NCBI RefSeq assembly: GCF_029277305.1
Contig: NZ_CP119526.1
DNA length: 64,000 nucleotides
DNA from: Guptibacillus hwajinpoensis
Lineage (GTDB): Bacteria; Bacillota; Bacilli; Bacillales; Guptibacillaceae
Direction: 5' to 3' (one strand)
Part shown: positions 8,559-16,842 of the stretch, piece after piece
Position numbering within the stretch: position 1 is the stretch's first letter
Layout of the letters: the number at the start of each line of letters is the position of its first letter
Program-made: the position numbers and the translations under genes
Notes under the pieces: generated by a model
The model's database searches: none
What the model was told of the DNA's origin: nothing
Seen by the model: the letters and a program-made list of their open reading frames with translations, nothing else

Positions 8559-9722
8559 TTATAGAGATCGTTTCAGAATATCTTTTACACTCTCTCGATC
8601 TAGCTCTTTATATGTGCCAACACCAGGTTTAATAAACGTTTTATCAATCATAGCCTCAAACTCAGAATCATCGATGTCGTAATCAGCGAGGCGAGACGGT
8701 GCTCCAAGCGAATTCCAGAACTGGCGAAGAGCTTCAGCTCCTTCTAAAGCAATGTCATAATCGCTTTTCCCTTCAGCAGAAACACCTAACACATTAACAG
8801 CAAGCTGTTTCACACGTGAAGGATCTTCCTCCAACACATGCAGAAGCCAATTAGGGAATAGAATCGCTAATCCACCACCATGGGGAATGTCATAGACAGC
8901 TGATACAGCATGTTCAATGCGGTGTGTTGCCCAGTCGCCCCCATCCGTTCCATTACTTAACGTTCCGTTGAATGCTGTCGTACTAATATACATCATCGTT
9001 TCGCGATGTTCATAAGATTCAAGGTTAGCTAGTAACTTAGGTCCAGTTTGAATAGCTGTACGCAGTAAGGACTCCATAAATCCGTCGATCATTGGTGTAT
9101 TTGGTGTACGGTGAAAATAGTGTTCAAGTGCATGAGACATGCTGTCTACAATGCCATATACAGTCTGATCTTCAGGTACAGAGAATGTATACGTTGGATC
9201 TAATACAGAAAACACTGGGAACACATGTGGGGATCCCCAGCCGAGCTTTTCTTTCGTTTCCCAATTTGTAATAACAGATACCGAATTCATCTCTGAACCG
9301 GTAGCAGCAAGTGTAAGAACGGTTCCAAAAGGAAGGGCAGATTCAATTGGTTCTTTTTGTGTAATCAAGTCCCATGCTGATCCTTCATAATGTGCCCCAG
9401 CTGCAATAGCTTTCGTACAGTCAATAACGCTTCCTCCACCAACAGCTAATAGAAAATCAATGCCTTCTTTCTTACAAAGCGCCGACCCCTTTTCTACTGT
9501 CGTAAGACGCGGGTTCGGTTCTACACCAGAAAGTTCAAATACATCAGCATTCACTTTCTCAAGTTCCGCTATCACGGCATCATAAACGCCGTTTCGTTTA
9601 ATGCTTCCTCCACCATATACAACAAGAACTTTTGCTTCTTGTTTAATTTCTTGAGTTAGTTGAGATACTTGGTCTTTCCCGAAATAAAGACGAGTTGGGT
9701 TATATTGTAAGAACGTATTCAT
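8559..9722 (-). CDS. Iron-containing alcohol dehydrogenase (butanol dehydrogenase, YugJ/BdhA type)
   Basis: Group III NAD(P)H-dependent alcohol/aldehyde oxidoreductase, 387 residues. Visible features are GGGS (nucleotide loop) in LLAVGGGSVIDCTKA, then the metal ligands in DSMSHALEHYF (Asp and His) and in GGDWATHRIEHAV..YDIPHGGGLA (two His). Overall pattern matches Bacillus YugJ/YugK. The start is MNTFLQYNP at 9722 with GAGGTG upstream; an in-frame ATG 18 bases earlier has no site. It is convergent with ade and 66 bases from the upstream Gfo/Idh gene, probably its own unit. Confidence 0.88.
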   Translation of the reverse strand: MNTFLQYNPTRLYFGKDQVSQLTQEIKQEAKVLVVYGGGSIKRNGVYDAVIAELEKVNADVFELSGVEPNPRLTTVEKGSALCKKEGIDFLLAVGGGSVIDCTKAIAAGAHYEGSAWDLITQKEPIESALPFGTVLTLAATGSEMNSVSVITNWETKEKLGWGSPHVFPVFSVLDPTYTFSVPEDQTVYGIVDSMSHALEHYFHRTPNTPMIDGFMESLLRTAIQTGPKLLANLESYEHRETMMYISTTAFNGTLSNGTDGGDWATHRIEHAVSAVYDIPHGGGLAILFPNWLLHVLEEDPSRVKQLAVNVLGVSAEGKSDYDIALEGAEALRQFWNSLGAPSRLADYDIDDSEFEAMIDKTFIKPGVGTYKELDRESVKDILKRSL

Positions 9723-9788
9723 AAGACACCTCATTATCATTAGTCGAAGTTAGTGTAACACAATCCCCTCACCGACATGTAGAATAGC

Positions 9789-10760
9789 TTATCGACCGCC
9801 GATTTCCACTTCACGTTTTTGTTCTTCAGCTTTGTAAGCCGCTTCCATAAGAACAGTTAATTCGAGCGCAAGTGCATTGTTTTCATCTGTACCTTGATCT
9901 TTTTGAATATGTTCAACCCATTGTGAGAATGGTGAAGGACGATCCGAAGGAATAGCCACCTCTTCCCACTCACTACCAATTTTTTTGAGAAGGGTTTTAT
10001 CTGGAGTTCCGTATAAAGCTGTACCCTTTGTTCCGTGTACCTCGATCGTAAAAGGAGAATGCGCTGTTACAAACCCTGTTTCTGCAATACCATAAGAACC
10101 GTTGTCATAACCAAATGTAACTACAGCTTGATCTTCAACGGCTTTTCTGGTTACGTAACCAAATTGTGCTGTAACTCGATTTGGCATGCCTTGAAACAAT
10201 CGTGTTAAATAGACTGGGTGACATCCAAGATCAATAAGGGCTCCACCCTGACACTCCTCTTTATTATAGAAATGCTGTGGTAGCCAATCTGCAGTAGCCC
10301 CATTATGAGCAAGACGGACCCTCGTTTGAGTAATATCCCCAAGCTCACCTGAATGAATCAGGTCCTGAATGGCTTCAGTGTAACCATCATATACACGAGG
10401 TAGCGAAACAAATAATTTAACACCCGCTTCTTTAACAGCATCTAGAATTTCTAGTGCTTCCTTTTCTGTTGCGGCAAGCACCTTTTCAGTGAAAATATGT
10501 TTCCCCGCTCTTGCTGCTTTCAAGATAACGTCTTTATGGGTGTTTGTAGGGGAATCGACAACGACCGCATCGATTTCTTCCATGCCTAGAAGCTGATCAA
10601 GCTCACTTATGTATTCTACCTGACGAACCTTCGCCTCTTCCCTTCCTCGATTCTCATCTTCATCCCAAATCGCTTTAATCGACGTATCACGATGCAACTC
10701 CGCTTCCTTCGCATAATCTTTTGCGTGAACATGCCAGAAACTAATCATACCAAGATTCAT
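9789..10760 (-). CDS. Gfo/Idh/MocA-family NAD(P)-dependent oxidoreductase
   Basis: Predicted sugar or inositol-type dehydrogenase; substrate unknown. Of 323 residues, the N-terminal Rossmann part runs MNLGMISFWHVHAKDY, an unusual opening without the common GxGxxG. Then come VVVDSPTNTHKDVIL (about 66-80) and GKHIFTEKVLA (about 88-98), where the EK lysine is characteristic of the family. The C-terminal part has GGALIDLGCHPVYLTR (about 171-186) with the catalytic-region Asp and His. Start ATG with GGAGG upstream. Confidence 0.82.
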   Translation of the reverse strand: MNLGMISFWHVHAKDYAKEAELHRDTSIKAIWDEDENRGREEAKVRQVEYISELDQLLGMEEIDAVVVDSPTNTHKDVILKAARAGKHIFTEKVLAATEKEALEILDAVKEAGVKLFVSLPRVYDGYTEAIQDLIHSGELGDITQTRVRLAHNGATADWLPQHFYNKEECQGGALIDLGCHPVYLTRLFQGMPNRVTAQFGYVTRKAVEDQAVVTFGYDNGSYGIAETGFVTAHSPFTIEVHGTKGTALYGTPDKTLLKKIGSEWEEVAIPSDRPSPFSQWVEHIQKDQGTDENNALALELTVLMEAAYKAEEQKREVEIGGR

Positions 10761-10863
10761 TTTGTAACCGCCTCCATTACTGTTATCAAGACCCTTATCC
10801 TTTTATTGTAATAGAGGTTAGATCAATCAATCAAACATATGAACCGATTGAAAAAAAGTTTAA

Positions 10864-10893
10864 TTCGTACAAATTAAAGGTTTATGTTATAAT
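10864..10893 (+). promoter_or_regulatory. Putative promoter of the CarD-like gene
   Basis: TATAAT at 10888-10893 with a poor -35 (TTCGTA, 18-base spacer). A second TATAAT lies at 10905-10910. Position fits the downstream gene, but the -35 is weak. Confidence 0.4.
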
Positions 10894-10932
10894 AGGAGAT
10901 GTGCTATAATTTATAAATTTGGGGGTGGGCGC

Positions 10933-11418
10933 TTGTTTGAAGTAGGCGATAAAATATTTTATCCCATGTACGGTGCAGGTATAGTCGAAGCAATCGAGGA
11001 AAAAGAAATACTGGGCGAAACACAGCTCTATTATATTCTTAATATGCCTTTTCGAGATATTCAAGTGATGATTCCAAAAGGTAAGACGGAAAACTTGAAG
11101 ATTCGTGAGGTATCGGATGCAAGCACGATGGACCAAGTTCTGACTTCTTTTAATGAAGAAGTTGAAGTTGAAGAGCCAAGTGCAAACAGAAACCAGCGTT
11201 ATCGGGATAATATGAACAAGCTTAAAACCGGAGACATTCACAATCATGTGGAAGTAATCCGTGAGCTCGTTGCCCTAAACAAGAAACGACCTCTAGGTAC
11301 AGACGATAAAAAACTACTGGAGAATGCCCAGCAGTTTCTCATAAGTGAGATTGTTCTAACGAAAGATGTTGAGTTAGATCAAGCTACGGTTATTTTGAAA
11401 GAAGCGATTAAACATTAA
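10933..11418 (+). CDS. CarD/CdnL-family transcription regulator (YdeB-like)
   Basis: Small protein expected to bind the RNA polymerase beta lobe and stabilise open complexes. The N-terminal Tudor-like region (FEVGDKIFYPMYGAGIVEAIEE, shown here only in part: VGDKIFYPMYGAGIV) and the TrcF-like strand YYILNMPFRDIQVMIP match CarD. A helical C-terminal half follows (RYRDNMNKLKTGDIHNHVEV, then LNKKRPLGTDDKKLLENAQ). At 161 residues it is the usual length. The start is TTG at 10933-10935 behind GGGGGTGG. Monocistronic. Confidence 0.88.
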   Translation: MFEVGDKIFYPMYGAGIVEAIEEKEILGETQLYYILNMPFRDIQVMIPKGKTENLKIREVSDASTMDQVLTSFNEEVEVEEPSANRNQRYRDNMNKLKTGDIHNHVEVIRELVALNKKRPLGTDDKKLLENAQQFLISEIVLTKDVELDQATVILKEAIKH

Positions 11419-11430
11419 TGAATGCATAAC

Positions 11431-11462
11431 AAAGACAGCCCAACGCGGACTGTCTTTTTTGT
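11431..11462 (+). terminator. Terminator after CarD-like gene
   Basis: AAAGACAG..CTGTCTTT stem followed by a T run. Confidence 0.85.
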
Positions 11463-11610
11463 TTTTATTTAAGCACAGAAAAGGAATATGAGTAAAAAAT
11501 GTAAAAACATTCCGGAAACAACGAAACGTATGACGTGACTTTTTAATTACTAAGATTTAGAATCACCCTTATAGGCAAAAATAATCAGTATTCGAAAGGA
11601 GCTATAAATC

Positions 11611-12450
11611 ATGACTTTTCAAACTAAAACATTAAACAACAATATTGAAATGCCGGAACTGGGTTACGGGGTATTTAGAGTAGATGAAGGCCCTGAATTG
11701 GTCGGAGCAGTAAAAACGGCGATTAAAAAAGGCTATCGTAGCATTGATACAGCAGCAATCTACGGGAACGAGGAAAGCGTTGGACAAGGTGTTAAGGAAG
11801 CGATTGAGGAAGGTCTCGTAACAAGAGATGAGCTCTTTATTACTTCAAAAGTGTGGAACGCTGGACTATCTTACGATGAAACGATTCAAGCTTATGAAAC
11901 GAGCCTATCTAAGCTAGGTCTTGAATATCTAGATCTTTACCTTATTCACTGGCCGGGAGATAATAAATATCAGGAACCATGGAAAGCACTTGAAACACTA
12001 TACAAAGAAAAGCGTGTACGCTCCATTGGTGTAAGTAACTTCCATGTGAAGCATCTTGAAGATCTTCGTAACAACTTCGAAGTTACGCCTGTCATTAACC
12101 AAATCGAGTTCCACCCGCGTCTTACACAAGAAGAAGTAAGAACGTATTGTGAGCAGCACAACATTCAAGTGGAAGCTTGGTCTCCACTAATGGCTGGTGA
12201 ATTGTTAGATAATGAAACAATTTCAAGCATTGCTGAAAAGCACAACAAGTCAGTGGCACAGGTTATTCTTCGCTGGGACTTGCAACATAACGTTATTACC
12301 ATTCCAAAATCAATGAACGAAAAACGCATTGAAGCGAATATCGATCTCTTTGACTTCGAACTCACTTCAGAAGAAATGAAGCAGCTCGATGCCTTGAATG
12401 ACAACGCTCGTAGCGGCCCAAACCCTGATGAATTTGATTTCAAAATGTAA
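11611..12450 (+). CDS. Aldo/keto reductase (YvgN/YtbE-like)
   Basis: NADPH-dependent reductase of small aldehydes such as methylglyoxal, inferred from family. 279 residues. The catalytic tetrad is readable: DTAAIYGNEESVG (Asp and Tyr about 47-52), ITSKVWNAG (Lys about 77) and YLIHWPG (His about 110). SIGVSNF and the NADPH-binding IPKSMNEKRIEAN are near 138 and 232. AAGGAGC precedes ATG. Stands alone. Confidence 0.9.
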   Translation: MTFQTKTLNNNIEMPELGYGVFRVDEGPELVGAVKTAIKKGYRSIDTAAIYGNEESVGQGVKEAIEEGLVTRDELFITSKVWNAGLSYDETIQAYETSLSKLGLEYLDLYLIHWPGDNKYQEPWKALETLYKEKRVRSIGVSNFHVKHLEDLRNNFEVTPVINQIEFHPRLTQEEVRTYCEQHNIQVEAWSPLMAGELLDNETISSIAEKHNKSVAQVILRWDLQHNVITIPKSMNEKRIEANIDLFDFELTSEEMKQLDALNDNARSGPNPDEFDFKM

Positions 12451-12470
12451 TTATTCTGCATCAACAATAA

Positions 12471-12498
12471 CCGCATCTCAATCGAGATGCGGTTTTTT
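12471..12498 (+). terminator. Terminator after aldo/keto reductase gene
   Basis: CCGCATCTC/GAGATGCGG stem followed by TTTTTT. Confidence 0.9.
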
Positions 12499-12546
12499 GT
12501 TTCTTTTAGAAGGCGCCAGTGCTTGTCTGGTAGCTCCCTTTTTTTG

Positions 12547-12640
12547 TTTGGCTAATATAATTTGGTTTTGGCTAATATATTCTAAATTTGGCTAATAAAA
12601 CTCAATTTTAGCTAATATACTTGAATTTCGGACAATAAAT
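12547..12640. repeat. Degenerate 20-bp tandem repeat
   Basis: Five successive units with an exact 20-base period, each holding TTTGGCTAATA or a variant (starts about 12547, 12567, 12587, 12607, 12627; the last reads TTCGGACAATA). No protein reading is plausible. Function unknown. Confidence 0.75.
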
Positions 12641-12644
12641 CCGC

Positions 12645-12699
12645 TTTTGAAAGCCTCCAGTGCCTGCCGGGTTTAAACGGGGCGCTTTCGCTTTACTTT
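12645..12699 (-). repeat. 55-bp direct repeat: half copy of palindromic element
   Basis: Identical over 55 bases to 12768-12822. It is one arm (the arm starting GTAAAGCG when read on the minus strand) of the ~120-bp palindromic element that lies next to it, so this is a truncated second copy. Confidence 0.85.
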
Positions 12700-12819
12700 G
12701 TTCCAGCTACTGCGCCCCAAACCCTCGGTCACTTCACCTTTCAATCTGAACACATAAACCGTGTTCATTTTGAAAGCCTCCAGTGCCTGCCGGGTTTAAA
12801 CGGGGCGCTTTCGCTTTAC
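12700..12819 (-). repeat. Palindromic ~120-bp element, relative of the array at 62.9-63.9 kb
   Basis: Read on the minus strand it begins GTAAAGCG and ends GCAGTAGCTGGAA. Three nested stems are visible: AGCGCCCC/GGGGCGC, AAACCCGG/CCGAGGGTTT and CTTTCAA..GAACAC/GTGTTC..TTGAAAG. It shares GGCACTGGAG, GAACACG, GTGTTC and GGTGAAGTGAC with the B units at the end of the window, while the stem bases differ. Its start GTAAAG contains the TAA that ends gntK. Confidence 0.85.
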
Positions 12820-14357
12820 TTTCTCCTCTGGAATTTTGCTATTTCTGTGTATTCTTCGGTTAGTTTTCTAGATATTCTGATGTAGATTGGTAGTAGTTCT
12901 GAGTAGATTTGGACGTTTTCTTTGTTTGGTTGGTGGCTGTGTGTGTCTCCTACTAGGTCAGATACGACGTTTAGGGAGTCGATTTCGCCGAGTGCTTCCA
13001 TGCCGAGGACGATTGCGCCTAAGCATGAGCTTTCATAGCTTTCTGGAACGGTTACTTCTTGATTGAAGATATCCGCCATCATTTGACGCCAAAGAGCTGA
13101 TCGTGCAAAGCCACCTGTTGCTTTAATTTGCTTTGGAACACCAATTAGTTCTTCAAGAGCTAAGAGAACGCTATATAGGTTGTAAATAACACCTTCTAGA
13201 ACGGAACGGATCATATGCTCTTTTTTGTGGTGCATGGCGAGCCCAAAGAAGCTTCCGCGTGCATCTGCGTTCCAAATTGGTGCACGTTCTCCAGCAAGGT
13301 ACGGATGGAAAATAAGACCTTCAGATCCTGGTTTTACTTGCTCAGCGATTCTTGTCAGAATTTCGTATGTATCGATGCCAAGTCGTTTAGCTGTTTCTGT
13401 TTCGGAAGCTGCAAATTGATCACGAACCCAGCGGAACGTAATTCCACCGTTATTTACAGGTCCACCAATTACCCACTTGTCTTCAGTTAGGGCATAGCAG
13501 AAGATCCGTCCTTTTGGATCAGTAACTGGTCGATCGGTAACGGCTCTAATCGCGCCACTTGTTCCAATCGTGACAGCTACCACACCAGGTTCAATAGCAT
13601 TTACACCAAGATTAGAAAGAACTCCATCACTTGCTCCAAGGATAAATTTTGTTGATTCATTTAGACCCATTTCTTCACAATAAGGTTCTTTTAAACCTTC
13701 TACACTATGAGTTGTCGATACCGGCTTTGATAGATGATCTGCTGTTACACCTGCTATTTCAAGGGCTTTACCATCCCAATCAAGCTGTTCGAGATTAAAT
13801 AAGCCAGTTGCTGAAGCGATTGAATAGTCAACAACATACTCTCCAAAGAAGCGGTAGAAAACGTACTCCTTAATGGAGATGAACTTTGACGATGCTTGGA
13901 ATAGATCGATTTCTTCATTTTTCAGCCAAACGAGCTTAGAAAGTGGCGACATTGGATGGATCGGTGTTCCTGTTCGAAGGTAGATCTCATGTCCATCCAT
14001 CTCATCTTTAATCTTTTCTGCCCATTTTGCACTTCGATTGTCTGCCCACGTTATACATTTTGTTAATGGTTTACCTGCTTTATCGACAGCAATTAAACTA
14101 TGCATCGCTGAGCTAAAGGAGACGAATTTCACCTGATTCGCTTTTATCTGATTATCAAGCAACACCGTTCGAATAGACTCGACAACTGCTAATAGAATTT
14201 CTTCAGGATCTTGCTCAGCTGTGGCTGGTGTTGGAGTATATAATGGATACTCAACATTATGTTTTGATACTGGCTTACCATTTTCTTTATATAGAACAGC
14301 TTTCGTACTCGTTGTACCGATATCTACACCAATCATAAAGAGCTCGTTGGTCATCAT
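12816..14357 (-). CDS. gntK: Gluconokinase
   Basis: FGGY-family sugar kinase phosphorylating gluconate to 6-phosphogluconate. About 513 residues, equal to Bacillus GntK. Features: IGVDIGTTSTKAVLY near the N-terminus (phosphate loop), TWADNRSAKWAE, GASDGVLSNLGV (about 260, catalytic Asp) and ATGGFARSALWRQMMAD (about 425). Start is one of two consecutive ATGs at 14357/14354, with GGAGGAG six bases before the first; longer readings lack a site. It is third in the gntZ-gntP-gntK order. The stop codon lies inside a palindromic repeat, so the last codons may have been altered by its insertion. Confidence 0.92.
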   Translation of the reverse strand: MMTNELFMIGVDIGTTSTKAVLYKENGKPVSKHNVEYPLYTPTPATAEQDPEEILLAVVESIRTVLLDNQIKANQVKFVSFSSAMHSLIAVDKAGKPLTKCITWADNRSAKWAEKIKDEMDGHEIYLRTGTPIHPMSPLSKLVWLKNEEIDLFQASSKFISIKEYVFYRFFGEYVVDYSIASATGLFNLEQLDWDGKALEIAGVTADHLSKPVSTTHSVEGLKEPYCEEMGLNESTKFILGASDGVLSNLGVNAIEPGVVAVTIGTSGAIRAVTDRPVTDPKGRIFCYALTEDKWVIGGPVNNGGITFRWVRDQFAASETETAKRLGIDTYEILTRIAEQVKPGSEGLIFHPYLAGERAPIWNADARGSFFGLAMHHKKEHMIRSVLEGVIYNLYSVLLALEELIGVPKQIKATGGFARSALWRQMMADIFNQEVTVPESYESSCLGAIVLGMEALGEIDSLNVVSDLVGDTHSHQPNKENVQIYSELLPIYIRISRKLTEEYTEIAKFQRRK

Positions 14358-14434
14358 AAGGCACTCCTCCATTATTTCATTATCATGAGCAAAAGAAGCG
14401 AACATCATGATGATGTTCGCACTTTCTTTTTAGC

Positions 14435-15778
14435 TTAGCTGATAAAAAAGCTTAATACAAAGACGACTAAGAATCCGACAACACCGATTAACGTCTCCAT
14501 TACTGTCCACGATTTCAAGGTGTCTTTTTCACTTAACCCTAAGAATCTGTTAACAAGCCAGAAACCAGAGTCGTTTACGTGTGAAAGGACCGTTGCACCT
14601 GCAGCGATTGCAATAACCATTAAACCAAGTACTGGTCCTTCCATGCTCATGCTCGTAATGAGAGGAGACATTAGACCTGCAGCTGTTACCATTGAAACCG
14701 TTGCTGACCCCTGAGCTACGCGAACGGCAGCTGCAATCAAGAAAGCGAGAAGAATTGGTGGAAGCGCTGATGATGCCATTTTATCACCAAGAACTTCCCC
14801 AACACCTGAATCAATTAGGACTTGTTTAAATACACCACCAGCACCAGTTACTAGAATAATAATACCAGCTGGTTCAAGTGCTTTATTCGCAATACCCTGT
14901 ACATCTTCCTTCGTATACCCTCGCAACGTACCAAGTAGAATGAATGCGAGAAGTGTTGCGATTGTTAAAGCGACGAATGGGTGCCCCATAAAGGATAAGA
15001 ACGCGCGCAACGGATTACCCTCAGGCAACATTACATCTGAAAGGGTGTTAAAAAGAATAAGAACAAGTGGAATAAGTATTAAACTTGTAACTAGTCCGAA
15101 ACTAGGAAGCTCTTTGTCATACTCTTTCTCTTCAAGGTCCATGTAATCAGGAACCGTTACATGAATTTTTTTACCTATGTAGCGACCGAACAATGGTCCA
15201 GCAATAATCATTGCTGGAATACCTGCTAAAGAACCAAACAAAATAACCCAACCAAGATCTGCACCAATTAAATCAGCAACCGCGATTGGTCCGGGAGTTG
15301 GTGGTATAAAACTATGCGTAACAGCAAGACCCGCTAGTAATGGGATTGCATAGTGTAAGAGAGACTTTCCTGTCTTTTTTGCAAGACTGTAAACAAGCGG
15401 TACGAGAATAATGAAACCAACATCGAAGAAAACGGGAACGGCGACGATGAAACCCGTTAAACCAAGTGCCCACTGTGCTTTATCTTCACCGAATTTCTTA
15501 ATCAATGTTTGAGCAAGACGTTCAGCCCCGCCTGATACTTCAAGCATTTGACCAAACATAGCACCTAGACCAACAACAACTGCAACGAAACCAAGTGTTC
15601 CGCCCATTCCGGCTGTGATCGATTCTATTACGCCTTCAAGTGGCATACCAGCAGCAATACCAACTAGTAAACTAACAAGTAATAATGCAACGAACGCGTG
15701 CAGTTTTGTACGAATAACGAGAAATAAAAGAGCAAAAATCGCAAGCACCGCGATTAAAATCAACATATTTCCTGACAT
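14435..15778 (-). CDS. gntP: Gluconate:H+ symporter
   Basis: GntP-family permease importing gluconate. 447 residues, almost entirely hydrophobic with about 12-14 segments. Family-typical stretches include SFIPPTPGPIAVADLIGADLG (in part: SFIPPTPGPIAVAD, about 155), VTGAGGVFKQVLIDSG (about 315) and SHVNDSGFWLVNRFLG (about 402). Strong AAGGAGGAG upstream of ATG. Lies between gnd and gntK with gaps of 12 and about 77 bases, so most likely one operon. Confidence 0.93.
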   Translation of the reverse strand: MSGNMLILIAVLAIFALLFLVIRTKLHAFVALLLVSLLVGIAAGMPLEGVIESITAGMGGTLGFVAVVVGLGAMFGQMLEVSGGAERLAQTLIKKFGEDKAQWALGLTGFIVAVPVFFDVGFIILVPLVYSLAKKTGKSLLHYAIPLLAGLAVTHSFIPPTPGPIAVADLIGADLGWVILFGSLAGIPAMIIAGPLFGRYIGKKIHVTVPDYMDLEEKEYDKELPSFGLVTSLILIPLVLILFNTLSDVMLPEGNPLRAFLSFMGHPFVALTIATLLAFILLGTLRGYTKEDVQGIANKALEPAGIIILVTGAGGVFKQVLIDSGVGEVLGDKMASSALPPILLAFLIAAAVRVAQGSATVSMVTAAGLMSPLITSMSMEGPVLGLMVIAIAAGATVLSHVNDSGFWLVNRFLGLSEKDTLKSWTVMETLIGVVGFLVVFVLSFFIS

Positions 15779-15790
15779 ATAATCTCCTCC

Positions 15791-16690
15791 TTAATTAGCT
15801 TTTTCTGTCGCGTGGCCGCCAAATTCATTGCGGAGTGCTGCGACAACTTTTCCTGTGAATGTATCATCCTCAAGTGAGCGATATCTCATCATAAGAGCTA
15901 GTGCAATTACCGGTGTAGCCGTTTGTAAATCTAGCGCTGTTTCTACGGTCCATTTTCCTTCCCCAGAAGAATTCATCACACCACGAATCTCATCAAGGTT
16001 GGCATCTTTCGAAAAAGCCTGCTCTGTTAATTCCATTAACCACGAACGAATGACTGATCCATTGTTCCAAACCCGTGCTACCTTCTCATAATCAAAGTCA
16101 TATTCACTCTTACTAAGTAGATCAAATCCTTCTGCAATGGACTGCATCATCCCGTATTCAACACCATTGTGAACCATTTTAAGAAAGTGACCACTTCCAG
16201 AAGGCCCAGCATAAAGGTAACCGTTTTCAATGCAAATATCTTTAAAGAGCGGTTCGATCGTTTCAAATGTGTTAGCGTTTCCACCAATCATTGTACAAGC
16301 TCCGTTCCGTGCTCCAGACTTACCACCACTTGTACCAACGTCAAAAAAAGATATGCTCCGTTCAGAAAACTTAGTTGCTCTTCTCTTCGAATCGTTATAA
16401 TGGGAGTTACCACCATCAATTACGATGTCACCGCTTTCAAGAAGTTCAGAAAGTTCATTTGTTACTCCTTCAGTTACCTCTCCAGCTGGAACCATCATCC
16501 AAAGAATTCTTGGTGTTTCAAGAGCATCAACAACCTCTTTAAGTGAAGATTTCCCACTAAAACCTTCGTCCTTCATTTTCTGAAGCTGTTCGTCATTTGC
16601 ATCATGGACAACAACGTTGTGGTTATGATCACGTAAATTTAAAGCGAGATTATAACCCATCTTTCCAAGACCAATTAAACCAACATTCAT
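15791..16690 (-). CDS. 6-phosphogluconate dehydrogenase, decarboxylating (short form)
   Basis: Oxidises 6-phosphogluconate to ribulose 5-phosphate and CO2. 299 residues, the short YqeC/Gnd-related form rather than the ~468-residue GntZ. MNVGLIGLGKMGYNLALNL is the NAD(P) loop; VIDGGNSHYNDSKRR (about 95), GTSGGKSGARNG (about 123) and the active-site HFLKMVHNGVEYGMMQ (about 168) are clear; GEGKWTVE is near 248. Start at MNVGL with GAGGAG upstream. First gene of the gnt operon, divergent from the RpiR regulator. Confidence 0.9.
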   Translation of the reverse strand: MNVGLIGLGKMGYNLALNLRDHNHNVVVHDANDEQLQKMKDEGFSGKSSLKEVVDALETPRILWMMVPAGEVTEGVTNELSELLESGDIVIDGGNSHYNDSKRRATKFSERSISFFDVGTSGGKSGARNGACTMIGGNANTFETIEPLFKDICIENGYLYAGPSGSGHFLKMVHNGVEYGMMQSIAEGFDLLSKSEYDFDYEKVARVWNNGSVIRSWLMELTEQAFSKDANLDEIRGVMNSSGEGKWTVETALDLQTATPVIALALMMRYRSLEDDTFTGKVVAALRNEFGGHATEKAN

Positions 16691-16712
16691 AGTAAAACTC
16701 CTCATCCAGAAG

Positions 16713-16755
16713 AAATATTTTTTCTCATATGGAAATTATACAATAAATATTTTTT
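16713..16755. promoter_or_regulatory. Candidate regulator site between gnt operon and RpiR gene
   Basis: AAATATTTTTT occurs twice as an exact 11-bp direct repeat (16713-16723 and 16745-16755), 32 bases apart (about three turns). The first copy is part of the near-palindrome GAAATATTTTTTC. Position makes it a candidate operator for the neighbouring RpiR protein. Confidence 0.45.
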
Positions 16756-16757
16756 AT

Positions 16758-16771
16758 TACAAGCGCTTTCA
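16758..16771. promoter_or_regulatory. Catabolite-responsive element (cre)
   Basis: TACAAGCGCTTTCA fits the CcpA consensus TGNAANCGNNNNCA with one mismatch. It lies in the gnt/RpiR intergenic region, consistent with glucose repression of gluconate use. Confidence 0.65.
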
Positions 16772-16842
16772 CGAAATCTATTTTCATCTTGTTTGTAATC
16801 GGTTACACTATTACAATCAGAGTAAATAGAGAGGAGAATATC

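Noticed and set aside
10882..11247. Open frame of about 120 codons on the minus strand opposite the CarD-like gene
   Set aside because: No ribosome site, no recognisable protein, and the plus-strand gene has clear family motifs.
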